Assembly (NCBI GenBank): GCA_964247055.1
Contig: OZ176050.1
Span: 1,488,001 to 1,552,000 of the forward strand
Direction: 5' to 3'
Length of the DNA stretch: 64,000 bases
Source: Paragordius varius
Taxonomy: Eukaryota; Nematomorpha
The notes beneath the pieces were generated by a model. It searched no databases and was not told the origin of the DNA. It saw only the letters and a program-made list of their open reading frames with translations. Position numbers and translations under genes: made by a program. Positions 36,452 to 50,690 of this stretch are shown piece after piece; position 1 is the stretch's first letter, and every line of letters begins with the position of its first letter.

Positions 36452-39400
36452 ATCAATACTCAAGTTAAACTTTGTCCTTAAAAATCGGATATTGGTCACC
36501 GGTGAACAAAATTATTTTTTATACATTCTCTTAGTAGGACTACATCAAAATATAGAGATAGTTTGGCAAACTCTTTCATAATCGATTTTTACAACGATAC
36601 TTTAAAAATCAATGTATAAAACTAGACGCATCAATACTCAAGTTAAACTTTGTCCATAAAAATCGGATATTGCTCACCGGTGAACAAAATTATTTTTTAT
36701 ACATTCTCTTAGTAAGACTACATCAAAATATAGAAATAGTTTGACAAATTCTTTCATATCCGATTTTTACAACGATACTTTAAAAATTAATGTATTAAAC
36801 TAGTCGCATCAATACTCAAGCTAAATATTGTCCTTAAAAATCGGATATTGGTCACCGGTGAACAAAACTATTTTTTATACATTCTCTTAGTAAGACTACA
36901 TCAAAATATAGAAATAGTTTGACAAACTCTTTCACATCCGATTTTTACAACGATACTTTAAAAATTAATGTATAAAACTAGTCGTATCAATAAATCGCAT
37001 CAATACTCAAGTTAAACTTTGTCCTTAAAAATCGGATATTGGTCACCGGTGAACAAAATTATTTTTTATACATTGTCTTAGTAAGACTACATCAAAATAG
37101 AGAAATAGTTTGACAAATTCTTTCATATCCGATTTTTACAACGATACTTTAAAAATTAATGTATAAAACTAGTCGTATAAATAAATCGCATCAATACTCA
37201 AGTTAAACTTTGTCCTTAAAAATCGGATATTGGTCACCGGTGAACATAATTATTTTTTATACATTCTCTTAGCAAGACTACATCAAAATATAGAGATAGT
37301 TTGACAAACTCTTTTATATCCGATTTTTACAACGATACTTTAAAAATTATGGTATTAAACCAGTCGCATCAATACTCAAGTTAAACTTTGTCCTTAAAAA
37401 TCGGATATTGGTCACCGGTGAACAAAACTATTTTTTATACATTCTCTTAGTAAGACTACATCAAAATATAGAGATAGTTTGACAAACTCTTTCACATCCG
37501 ATTTTTACAACGATACTTTAAAAATTAATGTATAAAACTAGTCGTATCAATAAATCGCATCAATACTCAAGTTAAACTTTGTCCATAAAAATCGGATATT
37601 GGTCACCGGTGAACAAAATTATTTTTTATACATTCTCTTAGTAGGACTACATCAAAATATAGAGATAGTTTGGCAAACTCTTTCATATCCGATTTTTACA
37701 ACGATACTTTAAAAATTATGGTATTAAACCAGTCGTATCAATACTCAAGTTAAACTTTGTCCTTAAAAATCGGATATTGGTCACCGGTGAACAAAATTAT
37801 TTTATATACATTCTCTTGGTAAGACTTAATCAAAATATAGAGATAGTTTGGCAAACTCTTTCATATCCAATACAACGATACTTTAAAAATTAATGTATAA
37901 AACTAGTCGCATCAATACTCAAGTTAAACATTGTCCTTAAAAATCGGATATTGGTCACCGGTGAACAAAACTATTTTTTATACATTCTCTTAGTAAGACA
38001 ACATCAAAATATAGAGATAGTTTGAAAAACTCGTTCACATCCGATTTTTACAACGATACTTTAAAAATTAATGTATAAAACTAGTCGTATCAATAAATCG
38101 CAATACTCAAGTTTAACTTTGTCCTTAAAAATCGGATATTGGTCACCGGTGAACAAAATTATTTTTTATACATTCTCTTAGTAGGACTACATCAAAATAT
38201 AGAGATAGTTTGGCAAACTCTTTCATATCCAATTTTTACAACGATACTTTAAAAATTAATGTATAAAACTAGTCGTATCAATAAATCGCATCAATACTCA
38301 AGTTAAACTTTGTCCTTAAAAATCGGATATTGGTCACCGGTGAACAAAATTATTTTTTATACATTCTCTTAGCAAGACTACATCAAAATATAGAGATAGT
38401 TTGACAAACTCTTTTATATCCGATTTTTACAACGATACTTTAAAAATTATGGTATTAAACCAGTCGCATCAATACTCAAGTTAAACTTTGTCCTTAAAAA
38501 TCGGATATTGGTCACCGGTGAACAAAACTATTTTTTATACATTCTCTTAGTAAGACTACATCAAAATATAGAGATAGTTTGACAAACTCTTTCACATCCG
38601 ATTTTTACAACGATACTTTAAAAATTAATGTATAAAACTAGTCGTATCAATAAATCGCATCAATACTCAAGTTAAACTTTGTCCTTAAAAATCGGATATT
38701 GGTCACCGGTGAACAAAATTATTTTTTATACATTCTCTTAGTAGGACTACATCAAAATTTAGAGATAGTTTGGCAAACTCTTTCATATCCGATTTTGACA
38801 ACGATACTTTAAAAATTATGGTATTAAACCAGTCGTATCAATACTCAAGTTAAACTTTGTCCTTAAAAATCGGATATTGGTCACCGGTGAACAAAATTAT
38901 TTTATATACATTCTCTTGGTAAGACTACATCAAAATATAGAGATAGTTTGGCAAACTCTTTCATATCCAATTTTTACAACGATACTTTAAAAATTAATGT
39001 ATAAAACTAGTCGCATCAATACTCAAGTTAAACATTGTCCTTAAAAATCGGATATTGGTCACCGGTGAACAAAACTATTTTTTATACATTCTCTTAGTAA
39101 GACTACATCAAAATATAGAGATAGTTTGACAAACAATTTCACATCCGACTTTTACAACGATACTTTAAAAATTAATGTATAAAACTAGTCGTATCAATAA
39201 ATCGCATCAATACTCAAGTTAAACTTTGTCCTTAAAAATCGGATATTGGTCACCGGTGAACAAAATTATTTTTTATACATTCTCTTAGTAGGACTACATC
39301 AAAATATAGAGATAGTTTGGCAAACTCTTTCATATCCAATTTTTACAACGATACTTTAAAAGTTAATGTATAAAACTAGTCGCATCAATACTCAAGTTAA

Positions 39401-39460
39401 ACTTTGTCCTTAAAAATCTTATATTGGTCACCGGTGAACAAATTATTTTTTATACATTCT
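36436..39460 (+). repeat. Tandem HOR, 3,501-bp period, unit 2
   Basis: Starts in the hybrid monomer at 36418-36451 and keeps register with unit 1 to about 39460, where TTAGTAAGAC of unit 1 becomes TTAGCAAGAC. It contains cassette copy 3. Confidence 0.87.
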
Positions 39461-41245
39461 CTTAGCAAGACTACATCAAAATATAGAGATAGTTTGACAA
39501 ACTCTTTCATATCCGATTTTTACAACGATACTTTAAAAATTATGGTATTAAACCAGTCGCATCAATACTCAAGTTAAACTTTGTCCTTAAAAATCGGATA
39601 TTGGTCACCGGTGAACAAATTATTTTTTATACATTCTCTTAGCAAGACTACATCAAAATATAGAGATAGTTTGACAAACTCTTTCACATCCGATTTTTAC
39701 AACGATACTTTAAAAATTAATGTATAAAACTAGTCGTATCAATACTCAAGTTAAACTTTGTCCTTAAAAATCGGATATTGGTCACCGGTGAACAAAACTA
39801 TTTTTTATACATTCTCTTAGTAAGACTACATCAAAATATAGAAATAGTTTGACAAACTCTTTCACATCCGATTTTTACAACGATACTTTAAAAATTAATG
39901 TATAAAACTAGTCGTATCAATAAATCGCATCAATACTCAAGTTAAACTTTGTCCTTAAAAATCGGATATTGGTCACCGGTGAACAAATTATTTTTTATAC
40001 ATTCTCTTAGCAAGACTACATCAAAATATAGAGATAGTTTGGCAAACTCTTTCATATCCAATTTTTACAACGATACTTTAAAAATTAAGGTATAAAACTA
40101 GTCGCATCAATACTCAAGTTAAACTTTGTCCTTAAAAATCGGATATTGGTCACCGGTGAACAAATTATTTTTTATACATTCTCTTAGCAAGACTACATCA
40201 AAATATAGAGATAGTTTGACAAACTCTTTCATATCCGATTTTTACAACGATACTTTAAAAATTATGGTATTAAACCAGTCGCATCAATACTCAAGTTAAA
40301 CTTTGTCCTTAAAAATCGGATATTGGTCACCGGTGAACAAAACTATTTTTTATACAATCTCTTAGTAAGACTACATCAAAATATAGAAATAGTTTGACAA
40401 ACTCTTTCACATCCGATTTTTACAACGATACTTTAAAAATTAATGTATAAAACTAGTCGTATCAATAAATCGCATCAATACTCAAGTTAAACTTTGTCCT
40501 TAAAAATCGGATATTGGTCACCGGTGATTAAAAATTATTTTTTATACATTCTCTTAGTAGGACTACATCAAAATATAGAGATAGTTATACAAACTCTTTC
40601 ATATCCAATTTTTACAACGATACTTTAAAAATTAATGTATAAAACTAGTCGCATCAATACTCAAGTTAAACTTTGTCCTTAAAAATCGGATATTGGTCAC
40701 CGGTGAACAAATTATTTTTTATACATTCTCTTAGCAAGACTACATCAAAATATAGAGATAGTTTGGCAAACTCTTTCATATCCAATTTTTACAAAGATAC
40801 TTTAAAAATTAAGGTATAAAACTAGTCGCATCAATACTCAAGTTAAACTTTGTCCTTAAAAATCGGATATTGGTCACCGGTGAACAAATTATTTTTTATA
40901 CATTCTCTTAGCAAGACTACATCAAAATATAGAGATAGTTTGACAAACTCTTTCATATCCGATTTTTACAACGATACTTTAAAAATTATGGTATTAAACC
41001 AGTCGCATCAATACTCAAGTTAAACTTTGTCCTTAAAAATCGGATATTGGTCACCGGTGAACAAAACTATTTTTTATACAATCTCTTAGTAAGACTACAT
41101 CAAAATATAGAAATAGTTTGACAAACTCTTTCACATCCGATTTTTACAACGATACTTTAAAAATTAATGTATAAAACTAGTCGTATCAATAAATCGCATC
41201 AATACTCAAGTTAAACTTTGTCCTTAAAAATCGGATATTGGTCAC
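37590..41245 (+). repeat. Upstream member of a 3.66-kb block (offset 11,073 bp)
   Basis: Matches 48663-52318. Shared marks include the whole cassette (37865 and 48938), the two ATTAAGGTATAAAAC monomers (about 40085 and 40811 against 51159 and 51885), ACAAAGATAC, TATACAATCTC and GGTGATTAAAAATT (40526 and 51599). The right edge is where GGTGAACAAAATT plus TACAACTC follows here but GGTGATTAAAAATT follows downstream. Confidence 0.87.
37865..39427 (+). repeat. 1.55-kb cassette, copy 3
   Basis: Third copy, 3,501 bp after copy 2, as part of the 3,501-bp tandem unit. A private change TAAGACAACATC occurs near 37994. Copies 3 to 5 have AAAACTATT in the CCAGTCGC monomer (about 38526), while copies 1 and 2 have AAAATTATT (about 29194, 35025). 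Confidence 0.87.
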
Positions 41246-41267
41246 CGGTGAACAAAATTATTTTTTA

Positions 41268-42532
41268 TACAACTCTTAGTAGGACTACATCAAAATATAG
41301 AGATAGTTTGACAAATTCTTTCACATCCGATTTTTACAACGATACTTTAAAAATTATGGTATTAAACCAGTCGCATCAATACTCAAGTTAAACTTTGTCC
41401 TTAAAAATCGGATATTGGTCACCGGTTAACTATTTTTTATACATTCTCTTGTAAGACTACATCAAAATATAGAGATAGTTTGACAAACTCTTTCACATCC
41501 GATTTTTACAACGATACTTTAAAAATTAATGTATAAAACTAGTCGTATCAATAAATCGCATCAATAGTCAAGTTAAACTTTGTCCTTAAAAATCTGATAT
41601 TGGTCACCGGTGAACAAAATTATTTTTTATACATTCTCTTAGTAGGACTACATCAAAATATAGAGATAGTTTGGCAAACTCTTTCATATCCGATTTTTAC
41701 AACGATACTTTAAAAATTAATGTATAAAACTAGTCGCATCAATACTCAAGTTAAACTTTGTCCTTAAAAATCGGATATTGGTCACCGGTGAACAAAATTA
41801 TTTTTTATACATTCTCTTAGTAAGACTACATCAAAATATAGAAATAGTTTGACAAACTTTTTCATATCCGATTTTTACAACGATACTTTAAAAATTATGG
41901 TATTAAACCAGTCGTATCAATACTCAAGTTAAACTTTGTCCTTAAAAATCGGATATTGGTCACCGGTGAACAGAATTATTTTATATACATTCTCTTAGTA
42001 AGACTACATCAAAATATAGAGATAGTTTGACAAACTCTTTCATATCCGATTTTTACAACGATACTTTAAAAATTAATGTATTAAACTAGTCGCATCAATA
42101 CTCAAGCTAAACATTGTCCTTAAAAATCGGATATTGGTCACCGGTGATTAAAAATTATTTTTTATACATTCTCTTAGTAGGACTACATCAAAATATAGAG
42201 ATAGTTATACAAACTCTTTCATATCCAATTTTTACAACGATACTTTAAAAATTAATGTATAAAACTAGTCGCATCAATACTCAAGTTAAACTTTGTCCTT
42301 AAAAATCGGATATTGGTCACCGGTGAACAAATTATTTTTTATACATTCTCTTAGTAAGACTACATCAAAATATAGAAATAGTTTGACAAACTCTTTCACA
42401 TCCGATTTTTACAACGATACTTTAAAAATTAATGTATAAAACTAGTCGTATCAATAAATCGCATCAATACTCAAGTTAAACTTTGTCCTTAAAAATCGGA
42501 TATTGGTCACCGGTGAACAAAATTATTTTTTA
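41268..42532 (+). repeat. TACAACTC-initiated HOR, 1,265-bp unit
   Basis: Begins at the marker TACAACTCTTAGTAGG (the usual form is TACATTCTCTTAG). In order it contains GGTTAACTATT with CTCTTGTAAG, AATAGTCAAG with AATCTGATATTGG, GAACAGAATT, and GGTGATTAAAAATT with AGTTATACAAAC. It ends at the next marker 1,265 bp on. Confidence 0.87.
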
Positions 42533-44527
42533 TACAACTCTTAGTAGGACTACATCAAAATATAGAGATAGTTTGACAAATTCTTTCACATCCGATTTTT
42601 ACAACGATACTTTAAAAATTATGGTATTAAACCAGTCGCATCAATACTCAAGTTAAACTTTGTCCTTAAAAATCGGATATTGGTCACCGGTTAACTATTT
42701 TTTATACATTCTCTTGTAAGACTACATCAAAATATAGAGATAGTTTGACAAACTCTTTCACATCCGATTTTTACAACGATACTTTAAAAATTAATGTATA
42801 AAACTAGTCGTATCAATAAATCGCATCAATAGTCAAGTTAAACTTTGTCCTTAAAAATCTGATATTGGTCACCGGTGAACAAAATTATTTTTTATACATT
42901 CTCTTAGTAGGACTACATCAAAATATAGAGATAGTTTGGCAAACTCTTTCATATCCGATTTTTACAACGATACTTTAAAAATTAATGTATAAAACTAGTC
43001 GCATCAATACTCAAGTTAAACTTTGTCCTTAAAAATCGGATATTGGTCACCGGTGAACAAAATTATTTTTTATACATTCTCTTAGTAAGACTACATCAAA
43101 ATATAGAAATAGTTTGACAAACTTTTTCATATCCGATTTTTACAACGATACTTTAAAAATTATGGTATTAAACCAGTCGTATCAATACTCAAGTTAAACT
43201 TTGTCCTTAAAAATCGGATATTGGTCACCGGTGAACAGAATTATTTTATATACATTCTCTTAGTAAGACTACATCAAAATATAGAGATAGTTTGACAAAC
43301 TCTTTCATATCCGATTTTTACAACGATACTTTAAAAATTAATGTATTAAACTAGTCGCATCAATACTCAAGCTAAACATTGTCCTTAAAAATCGGATATT
43401 GGTCACCGGTGAACAAACTATTTTTAATACATTCTCTTAGTAAGACTACATCAAAATATAGAGATAGTTTGACAAACTCTTTCACATCCGATTTGTACAA
43501 CGATACTTTAAAAATTAATGTACAAAACTAGTCGTATCAATAAATCGCATCAATACTCAAGTTAAACTTTGTCCTTAAAAATCGGATATTGGTCACCGGT
43601 GAACAAAATTATTTTTTATACATTCTCTTAGTAGGACTACATCAAAATATAGAGATAGTTTGGCAAACTCTTTCATATCCGATTTTTACAACGATACTTT
43701 AAAAATTATGGTATTAAACCAGTCGTATCAATACTCAAGTTAAACTTTGTCCTTAAAAATCGGATATTGGTCACCGGTGAACAAAATTATTTTATATACA
43801 TTCTCTTGGTAAGACTTAATCAAAATATAGAGATAGTTTGGCAAACTCTTTCATATCCAATACAACGATACTTTAAAAATTAATGTATAAAACTAGTCGC
43901 ATCAATACTCAAGTTAAACATTGTCCTTAAAAATCGGATATTGGTCACCGGTGAACAAAACTATTTTTTATACATTCTCTTAGTAAGACTACATCAAAAT
44001 ATAGAGATAGTTTGAAAAACTCGTTCACATCCGATTTTTACAACGATACTTTAAAAATTAATGTATAAAACTAGTCGTATCAATAAATCGCAATACTCAA
44101 GTTTAACTTTGTCCTTAAAAATCGGATATTGGTCACCGGTGAACAAAATTATTTTTTATACATTCTCTTAGTAGGACTACATCAAAATATAGAGATAGTT
44201 TGGCAAACTCTTTCATATCCAATTTTTACAACGATACTTTAAAAATTAATGTATAAAACTAGTCGTATCAATAAATCGCATCAATACTCAAGTTAAACTT
44301 TGTCCTTAAAAATCGGATATTGGTCACCGGTGAACAAAATTATTTTTTATACATTCTCTTAGCAAGACTACATCAAAATATAGAGATAGTTTGACAAACT
44401 CTTTTATATCCGATTTTTACAACGATACTTTAAAAATTATGGTATTAAACCAGTCGCATCAATACTCAAGTTAAACTTTGTCCTTAAAAATCGGATATTG
44501 GTCACCGGTGAACAAAACTATTTTTTA
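42533..44527 (+). repeat. TACAACTC-initiated HOR, 1,995-bp unit
   Basis: Starts like the 1,265-bp unit and stays in register through GAACAGAATT. It then continues with AACAAACTATTTTTAATAC, GATTTGTAC with TGTACAAAAC, and the start of the 1.55-kb cassette, which is cut off by the next marker at 44528. Confidence 0.87.
43855..44520 (+). repeat. 1.55-kb cassette, truncated copy
   Basis: Begins with ATCCAATACAACG and runs in register through the CCAGTCGC monomer. It then switches within one monomer, at AAAACTATTTTTTATACAACTC (about 44515-44537), to the TACAACTCTTAG type that starts the 3,088-bp units. The switch monomer is a hybrid: the AAAACTATT left part belongs to the cassette and TACAACTC to the other family. 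Confidence 0.86.
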
Positions 44528-47500
44528 TACAACTCTTAGTAGGACTACATCAAAATATAGAGATAGTTTGACAAATTCTTTCACATCCGATTTTTACAAC
44601 GATACTTTAAAAATTATGGTATTAAACCAGTCGCATCAATACTCAAGTTAAACTTTGTCCTTAAAAATCGGATATTGGTCACCGGTTAACTATTTTTTAT
44701 ACATTCTCTTGTAAGACTACATCAAAATATAGAGATAGTTTGACAAACTCTTTCACATCCGATTTTTACAACGATACTTTAAAAATTAATGTATAAAACT
44801 AGTCGTATCAATAAATCGCATCAATAGTCAAGTTAAACTTTGTCCTTAAAAATCTGATATTGGTCACCGGTGAACAAAATTATTTTTTATACATTCTCTT
44901 AGTAGGACTACATCAAAATATAGAGATAGTTTGGCAAACTCTTTCATATCCGATTTTTACAACGATACTTTAAAAATTAATGTATAAAACTAGTCGCATC
45001 AATACTCAAGTTAAACTTTGTCCTTAAAAATCGGATATTGGTCACCGGTGAACAAAATTATTTTTTATACATTCTCTTAGTAAGACTACATCAAAATATA
45101 GAAATAGTTTGACAAACTTTTTCATATCCGATTTTTACAACGATACTTTAAAAATTATGGTATTAAACCAGTCGTATCAATACTCAAGTTAAACTTTGTC
45201 CTTAAAAATCGGATATTGGTCACCGGTGAACAGAATTATTTTATATACATTCTCTTAGTAAGACTACATCAAAATATAGAGATAGTTTGACAAACTCTTT
45301 CATATCCGATTTTTACAACGATACTTTAAAAATTAATGTATTAAACTAGTCGCATCAATACTCAAGCTAAACATTGTCCTTAAAAATCGGATATTGGTCA
45401 CCGGTGAACAAACTATTTTTAATACATTCTCTTAGTAAGACTACATCAAAATATAGAGATAGTTTGACAAACTCTTTCACATCCGATTTGTACAACGATA
45501 CTTTAAAAATTAATGTACAAAACTAGTCGTATCAATAAATCGCATCAATACTCAAGTTAAACTTTGTCCTTAAAAATCGGATATTGGTCACCGGTGAACA
45601 AAATTATTTTTTATACATTCTCTTAGTAGGACTACATCAAAATATAGAGATAGTTTGGCAAACTCTTTCATATCCGATTTTTACAACGATACTTTAAAAA
45701 TTATGGGTATAAACCAGTCGTATCAATACTCAAGTTAAACTTTGTCCTTAAAAATCGGATATTGGTCACCGGTGAACAAAATTATTTTATATACATTCTC
45801 TTGGTAAGACTTAATCAAAATATAGAGATAGTTTGGCAAACTCTTTCATATCCAATACAACGATACTTTAAAAATTAATGTATAAAACTAGTCGCATCAA
45901 TACTCAAGTTAAACATTGTCCTTAAAAATCGGATATTGGTCACCGGTGAACAAAACTATTTTTTATACATTCTCTTAGTAAGACTACATCAAAATATAGA
46001 GATAGTTTGAAAAACTCGTTCACATCCGATTTTTACAACGATACTTTAAAAATTAATGTATAAAACTAGTCGTATCAATAAATCGCAATACTCAAGTTTA
46101 ACTTTGTCCTTAAAAATCGGATATTGGTCACCGGTGAACAAAATTATTTTTTATACATTCTCTTAGTAGGACTACATCAAAATATAGAGATAGTTTGGCA
46201 AACTCTTTCATATCCAATTTTTACAACGATACTTTAAAAATTAATGTATAAAACTAGTCGTATCAATAAATCGCATCAATACTCAAGTTAAACTTTGTCC
46301 TTAAAAATCGGATATTGGTCACCGGTGAACAAAATTATTTTTTATACATTCTCTTAGCAAGACTACATCAAAATATAGAGATAGTTTGACAAACTCTTTT
46401 ATATCCGATTTTTACAACGATACTTTAAAAATTATGGTATTAAACCAGTCGCATCAATACTCAAGTTAAACTTTGTCCTTAAAAATCGGATATTGGTCAC
46501 CGGTGAACAAAACTATTTTTTATACATTCTCTTAGTAAGACTACATCAAAATATAGAGATAGTTTGACAAACTCTTTCACATCCGATTTTTACAACGATA
46601 CTTTAAAAATTAATGTATAAAACTAGTCGTATCAATAAATCGCATCAATACTCAAGTTAAACTTTGTCCTTAAAAATCGGATATTGGTCACCGGTGAACA
46701 AAATTATTTTTTATACATTCTCTTAGTAGGACTACATCAAAATTTAGAGATAGTTTGGCAAACTCTTTCATATCCGATTTTGACAACGATACTTTAAAAA
46801 TTATGGTATTAAACCAGTCGTATCAATACTCAAGTTAAACTTTGTCCTTAAAAATCGGATATTGGTCACCGGTGAACAAAATTATTTTATATACATTCTC
46901 TTGGTAAGACTACATCAAAATATAGAGATAGTTTGGCAAACTCTTTCATATCCAATTTTTACAACGATACTTTAAAAATTAATGTATAAAACTAGTCGCA
47001 TCAATACTCAAGTTAAACATTGTCCTTAAAAATCGGATATTGGTCACCGGTGAACAAAACTATTTTTTATACATTCTCTTAGTAAGACTACATCAAAATA
47101 TAGAGATAGTTTGACAAACAATTTCACATCCGACTTTTACAACGATACTTTAAAAATTAATGTATAAAACTAGTCGTATCAATAAATCGCATCAATACTC
47201 AAGTTAAACTTTGTCCTTAAAAATCGGATATTGGTCACCGGTGAACAAAATTATTTTTTATACATTCTCTTAGTAGGACTACATCAAAATATAGAGATAG
47301 TTTGGCAAACTCTTTCATATCCAATTTTTACAACGATACTTTAAAAGTTAATGTATAAAACTAGTCGCATCAATACTCAAGTTAAACTTTGTCCTTAAAA
47401 ATCTTATATTGGTCACCGGTGAACAAATTATTTTTTATACATTCTCTTAGCAAGACTACATCAAAATATAGAGATAGTTTGACAAACTCTTTCATATCCG

Positions 47501-47615
47501 ATTTTTACAACGATACTTTAAAAATTATGGTATTAAACCAGTCGCATCAATACTCAAGTTAAACTTTGTCCTTAAAAATCGGATATTGGTCACCGGTGAA
47601 CAAAATTATTTTTTA
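44528..47615 (+). repeat. TACAACTC-initiated HOR, 3,088-bp unit 1
   Basis: The third and longest extension of the same unit: identical start, the GATTTGTAC monomer, then the complete 1.55-kb cassette. All landmarks recur 3,088 bp later (GGTTAAC, AATTTAGAG at 46741 and 49829, CCAATACAACG at 45850 and 48938). Confidence 0.88.
45850..47411 (+). repeat. 1.55-kb cassette, copy 4
   Basis: Complete cassette inside the first 3,088-bp unit. The preceding monomer has TTATGGGTATAAACC (about 45702), a private change. Confidence 0.87.
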
Positions 47616-50600
47616 TACAACTCTTAGTAGGACTACATCAAAATATAGAGATAGTTTGACAAATTCTTTCACATCCGATTTTTACAACGATACTTTAAAA
47701 ATTATGGTATTAAACCAGTCGCATCAATACTCAAGTTAAACTTTGTCCTTAAAAATCGGATATTGGTCACCGGTTAACTATTTTTTATACATTCTCTTGT
47801 AAGACTACATCAAAATATAGAGATAGTTTGACAAACTCTTTCACATCCGATTTTTACAACGATACTTTAAAAATTAATGTATAAAACTAGTCGTATCAAT
47901 AAATCGCATCAATAGTCAAGTTAAACTTTGTCCTTAAAAATCTGATATTGGTCACCGGTGAACAAAATTATTTTTTATACATTCTCTTAGTAGGACTACA
48001 TCAAAATATAGAGATAGTTTGGCAAACTCTTTCATATCCGATTTTTACAACGATACTTTAAAAATTAATGTATAAAACTAGTCGCATCAATACTCAAGTT
48101 AAACTTTGTCCTTAAAAATCGGATATTGGTCACCGGTGAACAAAATTATTTTTTATACATTCTCTTAGTAAGACTACATCAAAATATAGAAATAGTTTGA
48201 CAAACTTTTTCATATCCGATTTTTACAACGATACTTTAAAAATTATGGTATTAAACCAGTCGTATCAATACTCAAGTTAAACTTTGTCCTTAAAAATCGG
48301 ATATTGGTCACCGGTGAACAGAATTATTTTATATACATTCTCTTAGTAAGACTACATCAAAATATAGAGATAGTTTGACAAACTCTTTCATATCCGATTT
48401 TTACAACGATACTTTAAAAATTAATGTATTAAACTAGTCGCATCAATACTCAAGCTAAACATTGTCCTTAAAAATCGGATATTGGTCACCGGTGAACAAA
48501 CTATTTTTAATACATTCTCTTAGTAAGACTACATCAAAATATAGAGATAGTTTGACAAACTCTTTCACATCCGATTTGTACAACGATACTTTAAAAATTA
48601 ATGTACAAAACTAGTCGTATCAATAAATCGCATCAATACTCAAGTTAAACTTTGTCCTTAAAAATCGGATATTGGTCACCGGTGAACAAAATTATTTTTT
48701 ATACATTCTCTTAGTAGGACTACATCAAAATATAGAGATAGTTTGGCAAACTCTTTCATATCCGATTTTTACAACGATACTTTAAAAATTATGGTATTAA
48801 ACCAGTCGTATCAATACTCAAGTTAAACTTTGTCCTTAAAAATCGGATATTGGTCACCGGTGAACAAAATTATTTTATATACATTCTCTTGGTAAGACTT
48901 AATCAAAATATAGAGATAGTTTGGCAAACTCTTTCATATCCAATACAACGATACTTTAAAAATTAATGTATAAAACTAGTCGCATCAATACTCAAGTTAA
49001 ACATTGTCCTTAAAAATCGGATATTGGTCACCGGTGAACAAAACTATTTTTTATACATTCTCTTAGTAAGACTACATCAAAATATAGAGATAGTTTGAAA
49101 AACTCGTTCACATCCGATTTTTACAACGATACTTTAAAAATTAATGTATAAAACTAGTCGTATCAATAAATCGCAATACTCAAGTTTAACTTTGTCCTTA
49201 AAAATCGGATATTGGTCACCGGTGAACAAAATTATTTTTTATACATTCTCTTAGTAGGACTACATCAAAATATAGAGATAGTTTGGCAAACTCTTTCATA
49301 TCCAATTTTTACAACGATACTTTAAAAATTAATGTATAAAACTAGTCGTATCAATAAATCGCATCAATACTCAAGTTAAACTTTGTCCTTAAAAATCGGA
49401 TATTGGTCACCGGTGAACAAAATTATTTTTTATACATTCTCTTAGCAAGACTACATCAAAATATAGAGATAGTTTGACAAACTCTTTTATATCCGATTTT
49501 TACAACGATACTTTAAAAATTATGGTATTAAACCAGTCGCATCAATACTCAAGTTAAACTTTGTCCTTAAAAATCGGATATTGGTCACCGGTGAACAAAA
49601 CTATTTTTTATACATTCTCTTAGTAAGACTACATCAAAATATAGAGATAGTTTGACAAACTCTTTCACATCCGATTTTTACAACGATACTTTAAAAATTA
49701 ATGTATAAAACTAGTCGTATCAATAAATCGCATCAATACTCAAGTTAAACTTTGTCCTTAAAAATCGGATATTGGTCACCGGTGAACAAAATTATTTTTT
49801 ATACATTCTCTTAGTAGGACTACATCAAAATTTAGAGATAGTTTGGCAAACTCTTTCATATCCGATTTTGACAACGATACTTTAAAAATTATGGTATTAA
49901 ACCAGTCGTATCAATACTCAAGTTAAACTTTGTCCTTAAAAATCGGATATTGGTCACCGGTGAACAAAATTATTTTATATACATTCTCTTGGTAAGACTA
50001 CATCAAAATATAGAGATAGTTTGGCAAACTCTTTCATATCCAATTTTTACAACGATACTTTAAAAATTAATGTATAAAACTAGTCGCATCAATACTCAAG
50101 TTAAACATTGTCCTTAAAAATCGGATATTGGTCACCGGTGAACAAAACTATTTTTTATACATTCTCTTAGTAAGACTACATCAAAATATAGAGATAGTTT
50201 GACAAACAATTTCACATCCGACTTTTACAACGATACTTTAAAAATTAATGTATAAAACTAGTCGTATCAATAAATCGCATCAATACTCAAGTTAAACTTT
50301 GTCCTTAAAAATCGGATATTGGTCACCGGTGAACAAAATTATTTTTTATACATTCTCTTAGTAGGACTACATCAAAATATAGAGATAGTTTGGCAAACTC
50401 TTTCATATCCAATTTTTACAACGATACTTTAAAAGTTAATGTATAAAACTAGTCGCATCAATACTCAAGTTAAACTTTGTCCTTAAAAATCTTATATTGG
50501 TCACCGGTGAACAAATTATTTTTTATACATTCTCTTAGCAAGACTACATCAAAATATAGAGATAGTTTGACAAACTCTTTCATATCCGATTTTTACAACG

Positions 50601-50690
50601 ATACTTTAAAAATTATGGTATTAAACCAGTCGCATCAATACTCAAGTTAAACTTTGTCCTTAAAAATCGGATATTGGTCACCGGTGAACA
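47616..50690 (+). repeat. TACAACTC-initiated HOR, 3,088-bp unit 2
   Basis: Direct tandem copy of 44528-47615. It departs at about 50690, where the first unit has AACAAAATTATT followed by the marker and this one has AACAAATTATT with the usual TACATTCTC. Confidence 0.88.
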
